The notes: a model not told the origin generated them from the sequence alone. A stretch of 64,000 nt of DNA from Agarilytica sp033852165 (GCA_033852165.1 JAWSUZ010000026.1:16211-80210); one strand, 5' to 3'; numbered from the stretch's first letter, positions 34,301 through 36,965 are shown. Numbers and translations: made by a program.

Positions 34301-36965
34301 TATTAATCGTTGGGGAAGCTAAGTTCACCACTGGCTCTATCGCATCGCGCATCAACGCTACTTCAACCGCAGGACTTTCGGCGGAATTTTGTTTACTGTC
34401 GGTGGCGACTGCGTGTATTTGCAGTATTTGATTCCCCGACACGCCGGAAGGCGTGAGATAAGCTAAATTGTAGGGCGGAACATGATCTGCACCGATAAGG
34501 CGACCATCAACGAAAAAATCTACTCGCGAAATTTGCACATCGTCTGTTGCTTCCGCGCGCAGCTCTACTAGCGTCCCTGAGGTTAAGGTATCTCCATTTT
34601 GCGGATAACTGATCGCCACTGAGGGAGCTTGGTCAGCGACAACACTAAGCGGTACTTCATTCGAATAACCTACCTTACCTTGATAATCCGTTCCTCTGAC
34701 CTGGAAGGATATACGAGTATTTAACAAGTCCTCGCCCACGGTGATTAAAAAACTGTGGCTAAAAGGTTGAGAGTCGAGACTTCCTTCAAAGCGCAGTAAA
34801 CGATCTTCATAATGAAACACCTGCAACGGCGTACCATTAGCCATTAATTCGAGATCTAAACCCGCTGCCGCACCATCGTCAAAGCCCGACACAGCTACCA
34901 CTAGCTGTTGACCGACGCTGACTTGTTGATTGGCGATGGGGTTTTCAATCGAAAGCGTAGGCTCTTGATTTCGCAGTACACGAATAAGTCGCGCAGCGCT
35001 GGCTTGCTCCGCGTCATGTCGACCATGGGCTAAGGCATGCACGGACATACTGCTTTCGTTTAAAGATGTGCGTGGCAACTGTGATTCAGCTAACCAAACT
35101 TCATAAAAAACTTCACGTGTTGCGCCGACAGGCCCTACTACGCGTGTCTCATACAACGGAAAATAACTCGAAGCGATGCGACTGCCGTCTAAATAGAAAT
35201 CGACATAGGTAATATCGCGCGAATTGTTCGGCGAGCTTACTTCTCTTTCCGCACGCATTGAAATCGGCGAGCCTTCCACATACCGCTGCAGATCGATTGG
35301 GCTAACCATCGATAATTCCGGCACATTGGTTTGCAGTTGCTCTAAGACCGCAACATTCTGTTCAATCGAAAGGCTGGTTTTACCGGCGCTGTCTGTAACA
35401 ATGGCCTGTAGGATCAGAGTTCGATTTAACCAATCCTCGGGAATCGACAATAACATTTCATAGGGGGTACTACTGCGAGCGCCAATCTCATTGCCATCGA
35501 GGAAAAAACTTACTTGCTGAATGCCGACATCATCCGAAGCTCTAGCGGACAGCAACAGCGTATCACCAGCTCTTACACTGCCTGGAATCTGAAGCTCAAC
35601 AGCAGGTAAACCGTCGTTTGCAATAACAGGAATTGATGCGCTGATGCTCGGCAGATTAAATAAACGAATCGTTAAGGGGACAGCTGAATCTTCAGGAATA
35701 ATGGCATTAGCTTTAATCCTATCGCCGTCCATCTCCAACACTCCAGTACTACCAATACCAAGCGTATATTCCAATTGAAACTGCGAGGTAATTTGAGTGA
35801 CGGAGCCATCATCAAAAACGGCATTGATCTGATTTAATGACTGAAAACGGTTTAATTGATCAATGGCATAGCGCCCCAGGCTATCCAAACCAAGCATCTC
35901 TAGACGGACTAACTGCCGAGTGTAATCAACGTTGACAGGCACGAGAACAGGCGAAAAACCCGGATAAAATACTGAAATCTCAACCGTTTGACCAGCAGTC
36001 TCCATTAGCGGGTAAATCAGTCCGGCAGATGTCACTTGAACCATATCGGGATGACTAGAAGAATAGAGAACGCCCTTACCGGCCCCGGCCAATGGGGTTG
36101 CGCCACGAAACTCAAAATCCACCGTTGGTATTATTGCCACCACCTGTAGAGGATCGTTAATTTCGATTGATGCTAGATCAACACTAAAGGCAAGCGCGTC
36201 TTCATTGATATCATCACCGGTAAAGTGGATGCTGGATAAGGTTTGAAAATTCCCAGAAGAATCTTGAACTTGAGCATCGAGGACAACCAACCCGTCATGT
36301 AAAATTTCGGACGCAGTTAAAGGCGTAGACAAGGCCAAAGCTAACGTATAGCTCGTTTGGCCTTCGTCACTTGGGTAGAGGTAGGTAACTTTATCAGTAC
36401 CGGCAAACTGGAAAGCTTTGGCTTTCGCTATCACGCCGCCAGCATTGCGTAAATCTGAGGCTCGTATCCCCGACACAGAAAAACTGACAACACTAATATC
36501 AACGTCATCATCCGCTGTAAGCGTAATGACGAGAAATTGTTGTGAGTCAGTTGTCGTCAACGCGACACTTTGTAAGGCTAGCGAGGGCTTGGATTGATCG
36601 TAAGAAAAAGATTCACTAAGACTAGTGCTGGTTTCATCGGTATAAATAAAGGTAGCCTGAGGTGAAAACCTACCATCCCCCGCTGCCGTAAAATCATATT
36701 CACAAGCCGTATTTAAGGCATTTGGGCGCAAAAAATCTAACACGCTGACAATGCCGCTATAGCTGCCAGCACTAATTTCTACAGATTCCAAAGTAGAACA
36801 GTCAGAGACCGTTAACTTATATTGAATGTCCTCCTGCACTAACTTCAGCTGCCCCACAACCCTGAAATCAGTTAACGGCGCGGCGGCGGCATGATAAGAA
36901 ACCCCAACCAATAACAACGAGATGATGCATAGCAACATCCTTGATACGAACTTATTGTTACTCAT
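1077..36965 (-). CDS. Giant secreted multidomain Ig/TIG/beta-propeller protein (~11,960 aa)
   Basis: One open frame of about 35.9 kb encodes a protein of roughly 1.2-1.3 MDa. I place the start at the ATG at 36965, because the protein then begins with a Sec signal peptide (MSNNKFVSR, hydrophobic core MLLCIISLLLVGVSY, then HAAAAP). The 37 upstream in-frame codons to 37076 look non-coding. Order from the N-terminus: Ig-like domains of the Big_7 style (about residues 30-3105, recurring D-D-V-G and P-x-N-G motifs); seven cassettes of LVIVD propeller, Big_5-like and two IPT/TIG domains (3106-7840); Ig domains with two further propellers (7840-9570); more Ig/invasin-like domains (9570-10610); a thrombospondin-3-like Ca-binding segment (10614-10724); a duplicated glycine-rich module (10874-11962). 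No LPxTG, PEP-CTERM, RTX nonapeptide array or autotransporter barrel is visible. It is probably a surface or matrix adhesin, but binding target and export beyond the periplasm are unknown. Two lipoprotein chaperone genes follow with overlapping stops and starts. Confidence 0.93.
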   Translation of the reverse strand: MSNNKFVSRMLLCIISLLLVGVSYHAAAAPLTDFRVVGQLKLVQEDIQYKLTVSDCSTLESVEISAGSYSGIVSVLDFLRPNALNTACEYDFTAAGDGRFSPQATFIYTDETSTSLSESFSYDQSKPSLALQSVALTTTDSQQFLVITLTADDDVDISVVSFSVSGIRASDLRNAGGVIAKAKAFQFAGTDKVTYLYPSDEGQTSYTLALALSTPLTASEILHDGLVVLDAQVQDSSGNFQTLSSIHFTGDDINEDALAFSVDLASIEINDPLQVVAIIPTVDFEFRGATPLAGAGKGVLYSSSHPDMVQVTSAGLIYPLMETAGQTVEISVFYPGFSPVLVPVNVDYTRQLVRLEMLGLDSLGRYAIDQLNRFQSLNQINAVFDDGSVTQITSQFQLEYTLGIGSTGVLEMDGDRIKANAIIPEDSAVPLTIRLFNLPSISASIPVIANDGLPAVELQIPGSVRAGDTLLLSARASDDVGIQQVSFFLDGNEIGARSSTPYEMLLSIPEDWLNRTLILQAIVTDSAGKTSLSIEQNVAVLEQLQTNVPELSMVSPIDLQRYVEGSPISMRAEREVSSPNNSRDITYVDFYLDGSRIASSYFPLYETRVVGPVGATREVFYEVWLAESQLPRTSLNESSMSVHALAHGRHDAEQASAARLIRVLRNQEPTLSIENPIANQQVSVGQQLVVAVSGFDDGAAAGLDLELMANGTPLQVFHYEDRLLRFEGSLDSQPFSHSFLITVGEDLLNTRISFQVRGTDYQGKVGYSNEVPLSVVADQAPSVAISYPQNGDTLTSGTLVELRAEATDDVQISRVDFFVDGRLIGADHVPPYNLAYLTPSGVSGNQILQIHAVATDSKQNSAESPAVEVALMRDAIEPVVNLASPTINRTEGGEDYADVVENSVLVFKAAGYDNVGVTQLVVSGILQVGSQYQLTGNPADNISGSQFPLESVPGNLKAFSALQLLQAPAFTFTPGQIFDIYPIVVTATDEAGNQTIRRVNIAVGADQDPEVKIADTDKTIYFPRDQVQLDVFATDNVAVAALEVSYFLDGSSTAFALDIQNSDSGLVPAPSLQSRFNLDLAALSLSNASHQIRVQVVAIDQSGRRSNDNAVVFERLLQIQPDNTVPLIGVVSPIPGTQVYRGQSVEFTWQVADNSGLSEIVLFNNGVELHRESLSGNNVEGRKQIVLPSSGDEFVLEIQAQDVFANLAVSQWPFSLIDNNPPVISIRSPAAGTRLVEGEPFTLTASISDDQLVSSAEFFVKRGGVTIASRSFSAEEIAQSQADGSYLSAALVTPQRDDGGSNPISVGVTATDNDGATAESLLDLLIDDDAETPTINIEQPATALSLVPGDSIRVLGHADDNTFVDSVTPVLIHDGIETELTWTLFSRIDRREIITLPNPNSFGNVLTGSRFYTDFNGVVRLPKSFLSLTGQTIQLTFRAKDFGVNTVDSTLIPLTILADETAPVINLISPSERVIDRQELALELEITDSVALESYQVYIEGQQATPLAEDSGLDIDFIRVEGISIDLSSFSPIPPEGKAFTLYVQATDSSGNDANFSRLILIEPDQAPRFAISDQRPQPDFMKGGRIQHLLSMSDDYASEQDPVQYLPLYTSFSGLGADGSRAIAGMALETFDSESNPLPPLPYFSIAYPEAQPNPFTLVIDDQIYIDADGVNLLVSPRPALTGFLRLDAGVGTSVRYRINRYSNDACLAPLPESLVDSVNGVDLVPLIDGGFTTLTITPEVLDIDLNPVAIALHSIRIDAGNLALSQNYVSDQGQQISVNIEPYVSLLLNDQVDAQTTQLATLASAALLSTAELNTSTGYTLPLATAYDIQRMRIFAHAADRFSLERGPLELTALLEQNAVEDLLAPSVTLLSPIEGTVVHSGERLMLDLNISDNSEGVQSIQLFVNGVELVKQVGGVFEQTEYAIPYDVPTNIIGSVLELNVVVTDNSGRTASVSRILPVAANEKPLLAISEFASYKVADEYKKVIDSVELLNFGEFWLRSGEEFLLTVDLSDDSGVSRFIVNEIDSLGGRIEIFREELELSCPQLAVTAQQVTAPILFNNVEATQYELIAVDNIGQQSVRTIIVHPLINIAPQLRITAPADSQSVVAGTFRIKVGVVIADDRELDLNNIVILADNIPLPAIEIEEAAAIGGDAVIVSAFQNIYDTLELQYSPDVAAQHGSRDSQFSVETGFIMTVPSNAFSVDTPVELVALVRDSDGAIGRHEITLIIAADNIRPEIAILDPAVGFAPTEAQDFSLTLAAFDNVKVEQLQVYRAYGVRDNADNYHVTEYGNPIRTISNIIARDFNPITTANIDTPEFTQIISLPAINGLLSDFDASLIGDEAFDLWVRIVAVDAVGNQRSVDVSYPIRVDAAPSVDITAPLNGERVVEGSALTVNVSAFDDVGVDSLRLIATRAGDATPLFNQVLQRSPFNFQFTLPAFDVNSSSNNVITLDIEAIDTYGATFDEFTKHRVTEQIQLQLVADQAPTIVIATPENNSDILEGDKLLVQVNAIDDVGLQQVTLNVSGLLGGDRIFTDTRYPYEYIVDVPYGQSGRDLVISARALERRSLSTPREVATLTPVIVHVLKDSLAPDIVISAPSVGGVTVVEDRLMPYQIAVVDNVKVSTVELALFADINDDGVFSDDEQVEQKVLLRAPYNGALRLRSLSDYLGDAADGVVQLPMLLRVRARDGAGNLSEDSRVLTLRRNNPPTIDGIQILDRNGFVLGNSLVEITEGSEILVHVNASDQEVGVDSVSLQRAIGTPAEYQTIGSDQAAPFEFSQTIPLGRVGEVFSLRATAIDMDGRESSVSAPLNLTIIADQPPVAQIIEPVNDDTAVISGQDINVIVEALDDLGPDGIDRVVFYVNGTAAATVSQSVSEQSGSASQQNLYSALLATPIGVQGFVIHAVVYDRVGHFTQTDSVHIGVVEDTVAPKLSALQPVDGAILTSAELVRAVIAVEDIGLESERTITQHWVREYQNDIGLWVTLAEDNIILRLNDNREVGDLTPVSDPSQYYYIYWADVVSPQVLQREGRRNERVRIITTATTDNHTAESETLHEVGLPIAQQRYVLQTPPAGNGSVTPEQHAAAASLYYSSVDQFIDPDGNGALVASWSTLDPMRLEQGLGNLLVNELAILTPPETGLFIADDTNETIGENGRVYSYADWMLQSDQRFEGSITELHADRNFVLASKSGLLSSQISVAGELLIFSVSNLDGSFGLPYQLTGRIDLPFTDVYGLSREDDLALVANGMGGVQLIDISNLAAPYRVGFIATNDLARDVIVKDNYAYIAASNEGVIVADISDPNTPIIARIDTAGIANRLHIDGNLLYVTNMAGEGTVSQLNIIDILDPYRPSLRHSVDLLPTRADAMADGSYDVTVAGGFAYVSVHYSDQEDQPLQSVIEIIDVAKLSDPSWDATRPALIHASASADDFAARGITLGRRAIQVAAGKQGIDRLDFSQLSVLRHSPLNAQNQVATDLAEIRIELSAPVSASTVISDYVLIRETDPLLGVEISGRFDMAFAQVDGIDDTQTLLLTLIDGESLAVNRAVYVTLVAGLMPLSGQALSSDYQFSFYTVVSDAMAAPEIISVSPDKGSIGGGTQIVIRGEHFGTNPQLILGGQTLAIQSIVAPTEIEPYATITVLSLPNNAGPAAVTVINDVGLTDTNIGAFTYTDELQISFVDPSVVRTNQGAENDSVNIIGFGFHDGITLRAYPSLDPANAISLTVDQDQLRLISAEQMRWSIPDFGDYRGFADIEISDESGKFTRLSNALFYGRLQPNKTLVTEAPLSGSELQDMIDGDVAYIPDVLKLPPGDIVDVAVDETSELIYVLGEGVLGEGIRPQTVASREEYSQTFAPGWISLVSYELNNLDSAAPEHGLGYFNFPQDLQPKTLLLHRDHLYLSAQGYHFPFIETEFEDRFVLMVFDKESRMPEDVGATRDRDILYSLPVNVQSAVTQLVAHDNILLALSANKVVVINISDPARPTVIRSISQVNINGTLFDIEPQKINIMNGEQLFMRVKLAGSSSTDSILVSFDLSKPSLPQLGWSTLGDSSAALNQQARLVQSGDDNEMAIVDVSRPYHMRKIAQYDDNGFELPGELSHIHALSTLSASLKTDKHCIPQSDSFGAAGEELEQSYIALFDVGRSDNISLLDASTISDCNRSRLIASQLANDGLIVAGTAAIASSLTTPSELILLNSLTLDLINSEPSTGAVGVPTDKTIVLDFNRAIELPVGESESVYLARYLALLYDDGTDDGVDLGFTAAIDSMTARRILITPSAALTANQSYRVELTSELGSRRTLGLVDFTLDFNTGVDNSAQVIIQSVTPTTVMMTGGVAQVYLRHANAPEFLIAGQAAAIIGSEVIDAQTTRYEIALPANVPGPAQLQVINASGSQASLLAAFEYVEPLNLLNATPAFGSINGGTKVLLNGIGIRGDAAQINIYFGDNTAATSGIKILDSENIEVVAPAGQIGAVDITIELPNGQRSSLSEIFQYQQPVQSNVTIDSGRIYDAVVDPSENYLIAAAGSAGLRIYNVDASSLTGNPDQPVNLDDLRQSIDFDGDGIDDRLLVQVALPDGYIALGVDGYFERGLDRVFVTAAQLNADGSALVDSAMLFIIGFDPENIQAATIITELPLAASFARGIEVENNLAVIAIAEAGIGLIDSFLHTKAYVVNRLALTNNFSTLDVARVNHSVTSADSSHYLAVGGEFNFAENRLLGSANGGFSIVRHDPNLGLNEIAYLNIAASRIKIQGHYAYLAAGEQGLVIVDIEDLLQPQIIHRVTELGHVFDIDITANTVYLALGDQGVATVDISVLSAPIIAEGLEAFADNYIDSIVAGRFAAFAAGANLSGASVVQVTPDASLKIHSIEPANGIVQADANGDIAIRLHFNQSIDVWPDNADHFRVLNAEGAQLATTVDIINNDVILTLAAGQSIESGDQLSVLVRAGVNVAQQLNVNQYQVLVSLAQDQRFELRYQDLPSGQLSLIGIAPRHVLQNRERIITLAGINIPRNTDRIRAYVGDFELSIDSVSLAQADQNASIVTATLPPINQRGIYTVRLESETDGVWQTAFLYGGLIVDEPIQLDSVSSQWGPQLGGSSIIINGRGFEPGTSVSDTVQLRIGATPVNEVRVISSTQLQIVTPRGAPGRHAITAIDRYGNRAELSADNGFGYGLAHLATHTSSLVFPSDVVVMPETGIAITNGGYIYEGWASQPYQDLLLPETTRAASFDVQNPLQPLLVGGASSLPSGVEGQLTLQRFARWIELSTRQAGQDNLSPAEQSELKELKGSDFPRGYDSIRVLAQREWEAGEWRDRVYIASGSGGIARLNLDEENGLQLLSQVLDSPDTLQGNNQVGDLSKSGNVMFAARALQVNGGFALEPCESAAGEFASGIVEQINYLDPNDPVSMEPLPNMLGSNAVTAAGQWLYSGGQRQGRRWNIDSGCELLRETSSTKPADLEESTISAINLYDPALTQTYTVDNNVQDLMVYGNYLIAALGDSGVQLIDRNQPSERIILSIDNYLQTQAGRALRLMRKGNLLFVSSAGGGVVVFDIAEPMSPRVISAGNEDLIDAVDVFKDRLIAVSSDNGLSAFQLPGSFVVESSPEHTETIAEGEVLALRFNEAIVESSLTQVAAVTVTRISDGTDVAVTVTASDLVDGAAENYSFSFNRSAGESYRVNVHQASNLRGSGLWAPFSQRVVAAAALSTRPEILEVSGAARHRDSSNDIIISGSGFRNDSSLQLNVNQFALDFTWLSETQLSISAADFNALPLPLGQHHLSLNDGGLVGYLAGAIVLAESPSVVSLAMQPESGRLLGGQLITVSADQAVFLPGMKIILRNAETGEIRSSVDGNNEIIIDLHDDVIDMQTMAFRAPGVLDPAIYQVYVASAERELLVGEFSYQLDQGRSLELPNYPPLQAGGYSLHGDTLFVAVQSGQSATSDNRSLMQSGLEIYDISIWDQAVRIAQLPTDEPVLGVAVDGQAAYLANDRDGLLVVDISNNAEPLVVRNIALANGRATDVAVHPRQAILAMSVANDDGTGLIRFFDLDSADLGLPTSFNTLLLSDGELLGQPVDIQWLGDDLYVLFNRDQQLYLAKFVGLGSTVSVSVHMLEPGANDNITEASFVANYGQIAVTTGSQLVLVDEDNGVFSTAYWQPLDQAAELINYGGVLLSGIEDGLSTLLVDSLNLANVSPSENTSLYQADVITLNFNQLINTADINLQSTIRLTDENGQDLATTEYQIVGVNEVSGGRIEISFAANSLFSGAFTLSINENLAALDGTLLGNGFDFNYQRVNELALTIHAVKRIVDGLPTQHYFHADGSEIGVIEGLGFGVASNAITVSIAGNTISNSDIISLADNEIRFNVPDLSFSNNSAALAVNVDRAGVSTRLNAAIVIQARLVLEDLQPLTGPPEGGNVVDLFGRGFHYGMAVTFDGGAASDLRVLSNNHVQVRAPAGQFGATDVVLESALFSAEQSALSAAYFYTGKETGSVELSAEAQDNPVSAIVLNDQVLYAVTGGTYQAIDSEGRILGNPTTSQAQLIVTDVSDPVRPKVIEKTIAGVTRPYHFSSALAPEGFRDAIAKDDNLYVVGGDRLYHFDITLATDPLLLSELILPAGVNSISVDSDLLYVAGDFGLHIYQLQLQRNLRLLISIDVGALGASLGRTHIDGDRLYATQPDASTVAVIELVSGNFDVVSRIIVSDLAGHLANPADILVVDSQLWVSTGRLGKVLTLLPSVADPSEYTTVAELRLSYLIASGDLFAGDIHLNGQTLYVASGQGDLQLFDVSAWLDRRFQSTVSLNNYYSVLGSVNALATDSRTIYAGTSFVYQNNTAVENPLAVGAQLGRLGGAVNTIQSDRLNVVEHQPNSRGVLSLDDAVEIQFNQILETSQLSNSQNTLLEVSESGTAVSGFISATINNVGTRLIFRPTSAWQQGVEYRVSLSSALISVSDTLLGSDYSFRFVAEAGQLAQIDQVEPRSGSWHGDTLVSIRGEYFSSNTQIELGGVIVPEENIVSRLENEIVFRTPALDQSPQSNRVVGLRISNGLLSLFRPAQYTFVADPVIEAIGAYDANTQSVDTLQQRFIYNAGNTIALQGQGIGAFSRVLINGQQALEVEQISPSLITFSLPDNILGQLTVTLSNTPSGFDRVSNQELSVHLETLPQLSADFDFLRRHQDILLLAETNQLSLYSTRDSRQPVFLSRLEIESTVHDLALSDSYIALVTDNQASTEIIDISNIFNPVFINRIANSSVSEHQSISIYQQTLVSYSGSQLQLAHVNAANWQTVDLGAIIRDLRLVKDRIFVLFDDRVDVHLLSQPALSVDSYLHNVINANSLRSSDQQFLAISGDDQIELLDIAPLMHSQALGGTMQVIGLASLPGLIDLAINGELLLAHHIESGIDVVSVFDMNPSIEFESLLILEPLAKINPQSMSEIKDLAFQGDLIEWLSGDGYQNLELPIANITGLVPSAIIGDAAEVIQLKISAADAWRNVIVEITDVDNASKLNGDSRLIGQRLEFRPLIDRFSQDTLYSLALFNAPANNVLGVETQIDLPRSLRAASLFGLTPIAVYDMQPSIGLSNQSLAITVRGQQLQDVDQLQLNSTVIPFGTWQVNSAGTELSFNFSASSPDIFSLQMSGAGESVVLPAALLVSNPLSIISVASDHLAGTDRVSDAGGTTVTLSGSGFSGDMTLHWFVDAVGIQASVDNQVDYSLSSGDIQFVTPATLPGQAYRIVINKIGTGELIAVDPVLVAIDDSAPVLLNTQGLTAAQPFRLVFSEAVQAQNFTIIHSNQDYSPANDSDISTQFVLRDLGNVLEIAPQSGFVLSTNSRYQVSVNGIADSAGNTALNSLNLIGGQFNAEYATADTLSPQNIQLSLSTGEQVNNSISLTRGRSYDFITTATDNVEASNALQYGVRTSRNGGLSFDAPQSVANFDHLVRESDGNLAFLVTVSDSSGNNTNSRFDINVIAPEINVASLQTSSSPVEELSNVDLQFSIDGDIDLISRVEMRVRDTWFDASLLQQTPQLAQATLNYSNPRLADLQGATQIPVTLRISYGFAQTQVVNDAYTLVLDATAPSIAIVSPQDGGLVPVDEVLDILVRAYDQNGVDRVELQINGAGFNILSDPSRYQYTPITLDPLSIDARAIDVNGNVSALASITLQPYSSDQAAPQLELLSPNNGDTYHEQESVAFEILMRGLYTADLYFDIGGVESLISAATLSRSDADPERFEQVLTLPDVSDNTVVVVRVEAGAISSRLFLNVLRDDGISQTPQLTLTPANRILGGTELWISAEVPEGMDDFDNSSEITVRDPAGNASISATLPMVTAPRAVAISNLGTEVEVDAILRDRSGFSESTLSTLQKYPYLDSSTSEVVSTVSSDQQITVMAYVPGLNSGGHNIVWALNDNAGGFSIVDASGVIASEAQGRIEQLMFSGSLLVAEISNAELREVLVWSFNQGSFSAQSRRTLNGQLIGSSGNTLFIQNGALLTGYAYQNGDFIDLVGKTIPETLRDIVVDHGRIYALSESGVYILARVFSDKAHIEQLAFIDLPNQEHIKVSGDQLLLWSEGEARSYQLLADHSLVDIATINAGGTISDAIFDGDLLWLLSDGSFADNSWQAYQNGELIGLRSAAIGQWIFDGDRSYELSEDLSRIESRASLATLSASTLVPQITELPYGVVINGINSSFTLGGDRIVFSDSSDTLPAVAIWFNGQPSWFISRAAITETSITVSRIDRSGAIDTTALTVNVVLSDLIDEVLPADAAIMTRNARIPLSLRSNVAAVINQLSFSDGSESLNFARAEYNLANQWFELGNNTVQSWNIVSNGVAAATRTINLIDNDSSLDQVSLLQPINNQGFSEGQTLEVSYNASSNTAETLHYIEISLYEFNGTLVERLYSVDRVGSASLVIPAVNEQSNMTLSVRAYYGDSYRYSESSVGIRVFPVLNIPQLELSGIANRVMQGSIHTLQIVGDLPELAVTSIAVYDQNNNLLAAGQASANLTVPASASELRIEASITDPYGAGQSLSRSVSVVDPFRLNLDVSTREFHRALALVGDTWLASSREIRDRNDVVLTTLEGDIDVMTMLGDNLLVALRGIGLSVVDPENDFTQISNFTLSGQVTALATLSNAAVVIVDGQALGFAINGNALELSGNLNINGQAIDVFDRGDDFVVVSDAGIAIFDSNLNIQQQVDGAFTAAVSIGDNVIALQNNGNAILLDRELNPRELGFNLSANQLLLTQGYLLAISPVQQQVHIVDIRNIQHAEVIGHFDVTFSGNDNSLANAVISNGQLWLGNGPVLNIVEQEAASRELYRELRPRGLIRDIAVNQGEIVAAADNYGALILHANGNGSWDSEVYPGPYLVPTSRVAMQGGERYLLQSDFQRIVRVSSSGSSEVVIQGQSYSDIAVSEQLIVASAGSDLFIIDRTDPNLIDQITLAVGEDITALAVVGKQIIAAVSSGDIYKLVVNALPIVNEESPIINVLSTGSTIEQLLYSGETVFYSAGQTLQRLDIDTLAQNSLVLSGNIDAMAYQQGLVWVAVGNQITPIDVQTWSALPQTITSDYAVSALALDQQRLIVGMAEQGLQIFEFPQTWTTLNPALQTPASNQVFRPGDNLIVQQAAVDGIAAVEYKINGQRVALDNRAPFNSEIPVPANLLNGQAFTFSVALETVNGELINTLDRQLILQGDGSPLNLYQVQVLVDNYYRPLPVRMSAVISGSTQPVEQVEFYYSATINGLQEFVGRSFGPEHILFQDFDSGGYITARAIDIYGNVASSIPTSFARLNDPFLPTANLSVDGKFIGAQLAAGHDFNLSGTSSDTGSGVDVVLLRRDNEIVAAGFGDTTLQYTQSAAVAGASYVFTLDVYDRTGNVHSDSVNVSIAADNPPTIVTVQAPASIRERANFTVDVSAQDDLSLDNIRVTWRGVDYNFATDQIASTHRFNLVDARSLRVSTQSIEPLIITVSDSLGQTTVQSVDITVEQDLPPNLTALTMAYPGSGFFDTNIPLGLSGLLNVDDGGVEQLSVELIEINDAGQRLLQRTSSLTGDEWNLALRTSESALSNNNYNFIIKVTDALGQSAETAQQSIAMTQLPNLIQFASEGDAGLNPNIIDAGVNTLLQVKVSDSANRGILSQVVRWQVRNNDGNVVQDVNSASDTIGLTQLSLNSLLSVGQYTVTASLADYSAIAPVMHNIEVLAGPIAAVLFDYIAPVQINTPFTVSMQAVDAGGNPISTVVNLPIEMQLLDPDFHFGFNSNVVANPLYSGDTLIGESGIINLINGHASIEISGTTVSGVHNALLIDPAATLAFSYDQDNDVMTAPITISALPITLLAEEPIGFDFAVIAQTNHALGDPNRLEVDETATLEITLRDTYGNLVETVLDGAQRNDANYTLNIDLSGNASSNGVSANINADMIRGVTSLPITDANVETVTVSLNSIAPQPVNLVLSDTFSLDFLKRLPAIQSAAFTTVHNSVNPPIEFNFTEAVELSAGSNSVQLSLDSVAVGGLATVLANQVQFLADSTIELNRCYQFDTAQSDLVGVAESDAVLSQTGSVCSPQVAIPAQSQNYFLESQTITLNVLFGLGVDASDISLGAADVAGVVQSFDWTNPSISLPTHSGSALPDGAEVSITLSGQYQGADLQLANTISLAILHTNGDFDADGLLNYLEISLGLNPSLIDSDSNGVTDANEDFDSDGLTNIQEVSLGTDPTLADSDNDGLSDGEEINTTNTDPLNPDTDGDGAPDGLEVDLGSDPTDPNSTNLDPADVIAVRVLPESLEVNLSDLIAPVSIQVEVDILFNGVIYTADASDSAVVGTSYSSSDALVAVASVLPGDFDVLAAGQANLIATVNGFSDFTNLSVSANVELGDVQWIDETTNYVDDVNATSVLMQQATITVVGILQVDNNFTVSGTSASSLSVDNLNVGGDLIVDGVQLTITSENALNISGSVELINGATLILTSPLTVGVDMNVFGGSVVTVPVALSDALPSNLIVNVVGTLSIDVSSSLDVDGRGHQVGPGNNPFSGPDASVTTRRGCHGGMRYFKSASSDIDGGAFDCTFGEFSRARFSGSAGTYDGGGFVEVSADTLVVNGVILANAEDGGGSNTYGGAGGGIHIDVQTLLGSGRMEANGNSQSLYAGGGGRISIDAQDRSAFIGSLEVSVFSNNSSNKSAAGTIYIKDSLSVAGHLRVDNKGNQAVSGSVTPLKSVGRHVISSANNLGGNQWAIGINSDSSLYRRITGSIVVNGPGSVEYHTLSLSEARTVRFTFEKGEPTAMGFQIFIDDGNLDAIDVVAGGSTSLRNAVEFDLPSDNYVIAISRFDLTVDEALSGSNDSTNDTHFGSGDYQVRLETFGGTWHSSDARYDWGFIDYQVSLNAADADFPTYRVISNSEETLIVESAVDLSSVIGNELIGVQTLETITVINGAEVEISDRLIVNDWANSVIDDSSRLKMGSLVFDSPVFNNTSFSAEVDELVIRGDLSVANSDIVFTVERPLSFDNLLIDGGNVTFNSAAPITVLNDINLLNGATLTLTAPLNVGGNMNVFGSSTVTVPMASSSNDHPHDLILNLTGDLTVGFGSIIDVSERGYIDEPLFSSDGSGCHGGIRAFSGTAFDCTYGDYRHAGLAGGGAKNNGGGVVQVTANAMTLDGNINANAGAQGGSYSIGGAGGGIHLSLASLSGSGRIDASGSTGTIYHGGGGRISINAFDRSAFTGVIQTSAVNSRAGAGTIFITDGGSAYGHLQVEKVGPKRTGSITPIKAIGRHFISSANDLGNDQWAIAIATDSSVQEQFSSSVTDSGSGSVVFHSFNVSADRSLRLYFAEGGLEEAGFVIFNDDGGLDTGDYVTGTSLSRGENTTFNLIAGDYLLAISHRTLSSDEAVAGENNDNLNYPGGTYAFDLETFGGTWYSSDDRYDRGFIDYQVSLDAVNVNADTYRVISNTEETLIVESIISLSGSVGNELIGIHNLETLQAIGNAEINFGDDRVIVLDILNSVIDANSGVSADMNSILP
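4797..5125 (-). other. Giant protein: thrombospondin type 3-like calcium-binding segment
   Basis: About 110 residues (10,614-10,724) contain tandem Asp-rich loops of the form D-x-D-x-D-G-L-x-x-x-x-E. Examples are 'DFDADGLLNYLE', 'DFDSDGLTNIQE', 'DSDNDGLSDGEE' and 'DTDGDGAPDGLE'. This is the bacterial TSP3/EF-hand-like pattern known to bind calcium and rigidify linkers in secreted proteins. It sits between the Ig arrays and the C-terminal glycine-rich modules and may act as a calcium-dependent hinge. Confidence 0.88.
8251..13440 (-). other. Giant protein: Ig-like domains with two further propeller segments
   Basis: After the seven cassettes the domain grammar changes. Ig-like Big_7-type domains (about 12,060-13,440), a propeller-like segment (about 11,060-11,960), more Ig-like domains (about 9,990-11,050) and a longer propeller-like segment (about 8,270-9,960) follow without the TIG pairs. 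The propeller segments keep motifs such as 'GLSVVDPENDF', 'LFIIDRTDPN' and 'VHIVDIRNI'. Boundaries are estimated by eye from motif recurrence. Confidence 0.7.
13450..27650 (-). repeat. Seven-fold super-repeat: LVIVD propeller + Big_5-like + two IPT/TIG domains
   Basis: The central 4,700 residues are built from seven consecutive cassettes of about 1.8-2.2 kb. Each has a beta-propeller of LVIVD-type blades ('GVQLIDISN', 'GVIVADISDP', 'GLVIVDIEDL'), then a Big_5/SbsA-like domain with a 'L-x-F-N-x-x-I' strand, then two IPT/TIG domains. The first TIG of each pair starts near 26,230, 24,030, 22,045, 19,880, 18,120, 16,110 and 14,330, an average spacing near 2.0 kb. TIG signatures such as 'GSIGGGTQIVIRGEHFG' and 'GPPEGGNVVDLFGRGFH' are clear in most copies. 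The Big_5-like domain of the last cassette is the most diverged. Confidence 0.85.
27651..36880 (-). repeat. N-terminal array of bacterial Ig-like (Big_7-type) domains in the giant protein
   Basis: This stretch encodes about 3,100 residues of tandem beta-sandwich domains. Each repeats a recognisable pattern: a linker such as 'ADQAP', a strand 'V-x-I-x-x-P-x-N-G', a 'G-x-x-L-x-V-x-V-x-A-x-D-D-V-G' core and a closing 'A-x-D-x-x-G' strand. Examples are 'ASDDVGIQQVSFFLDG' near 35,500 and 'AIDDVGLQQVTLNVSG' near 29,400. Spacing is usually about 100-130 residues. Repeats have diverged at the sequence level, so the array is old or under selection against recombination. Confidence 0.85.
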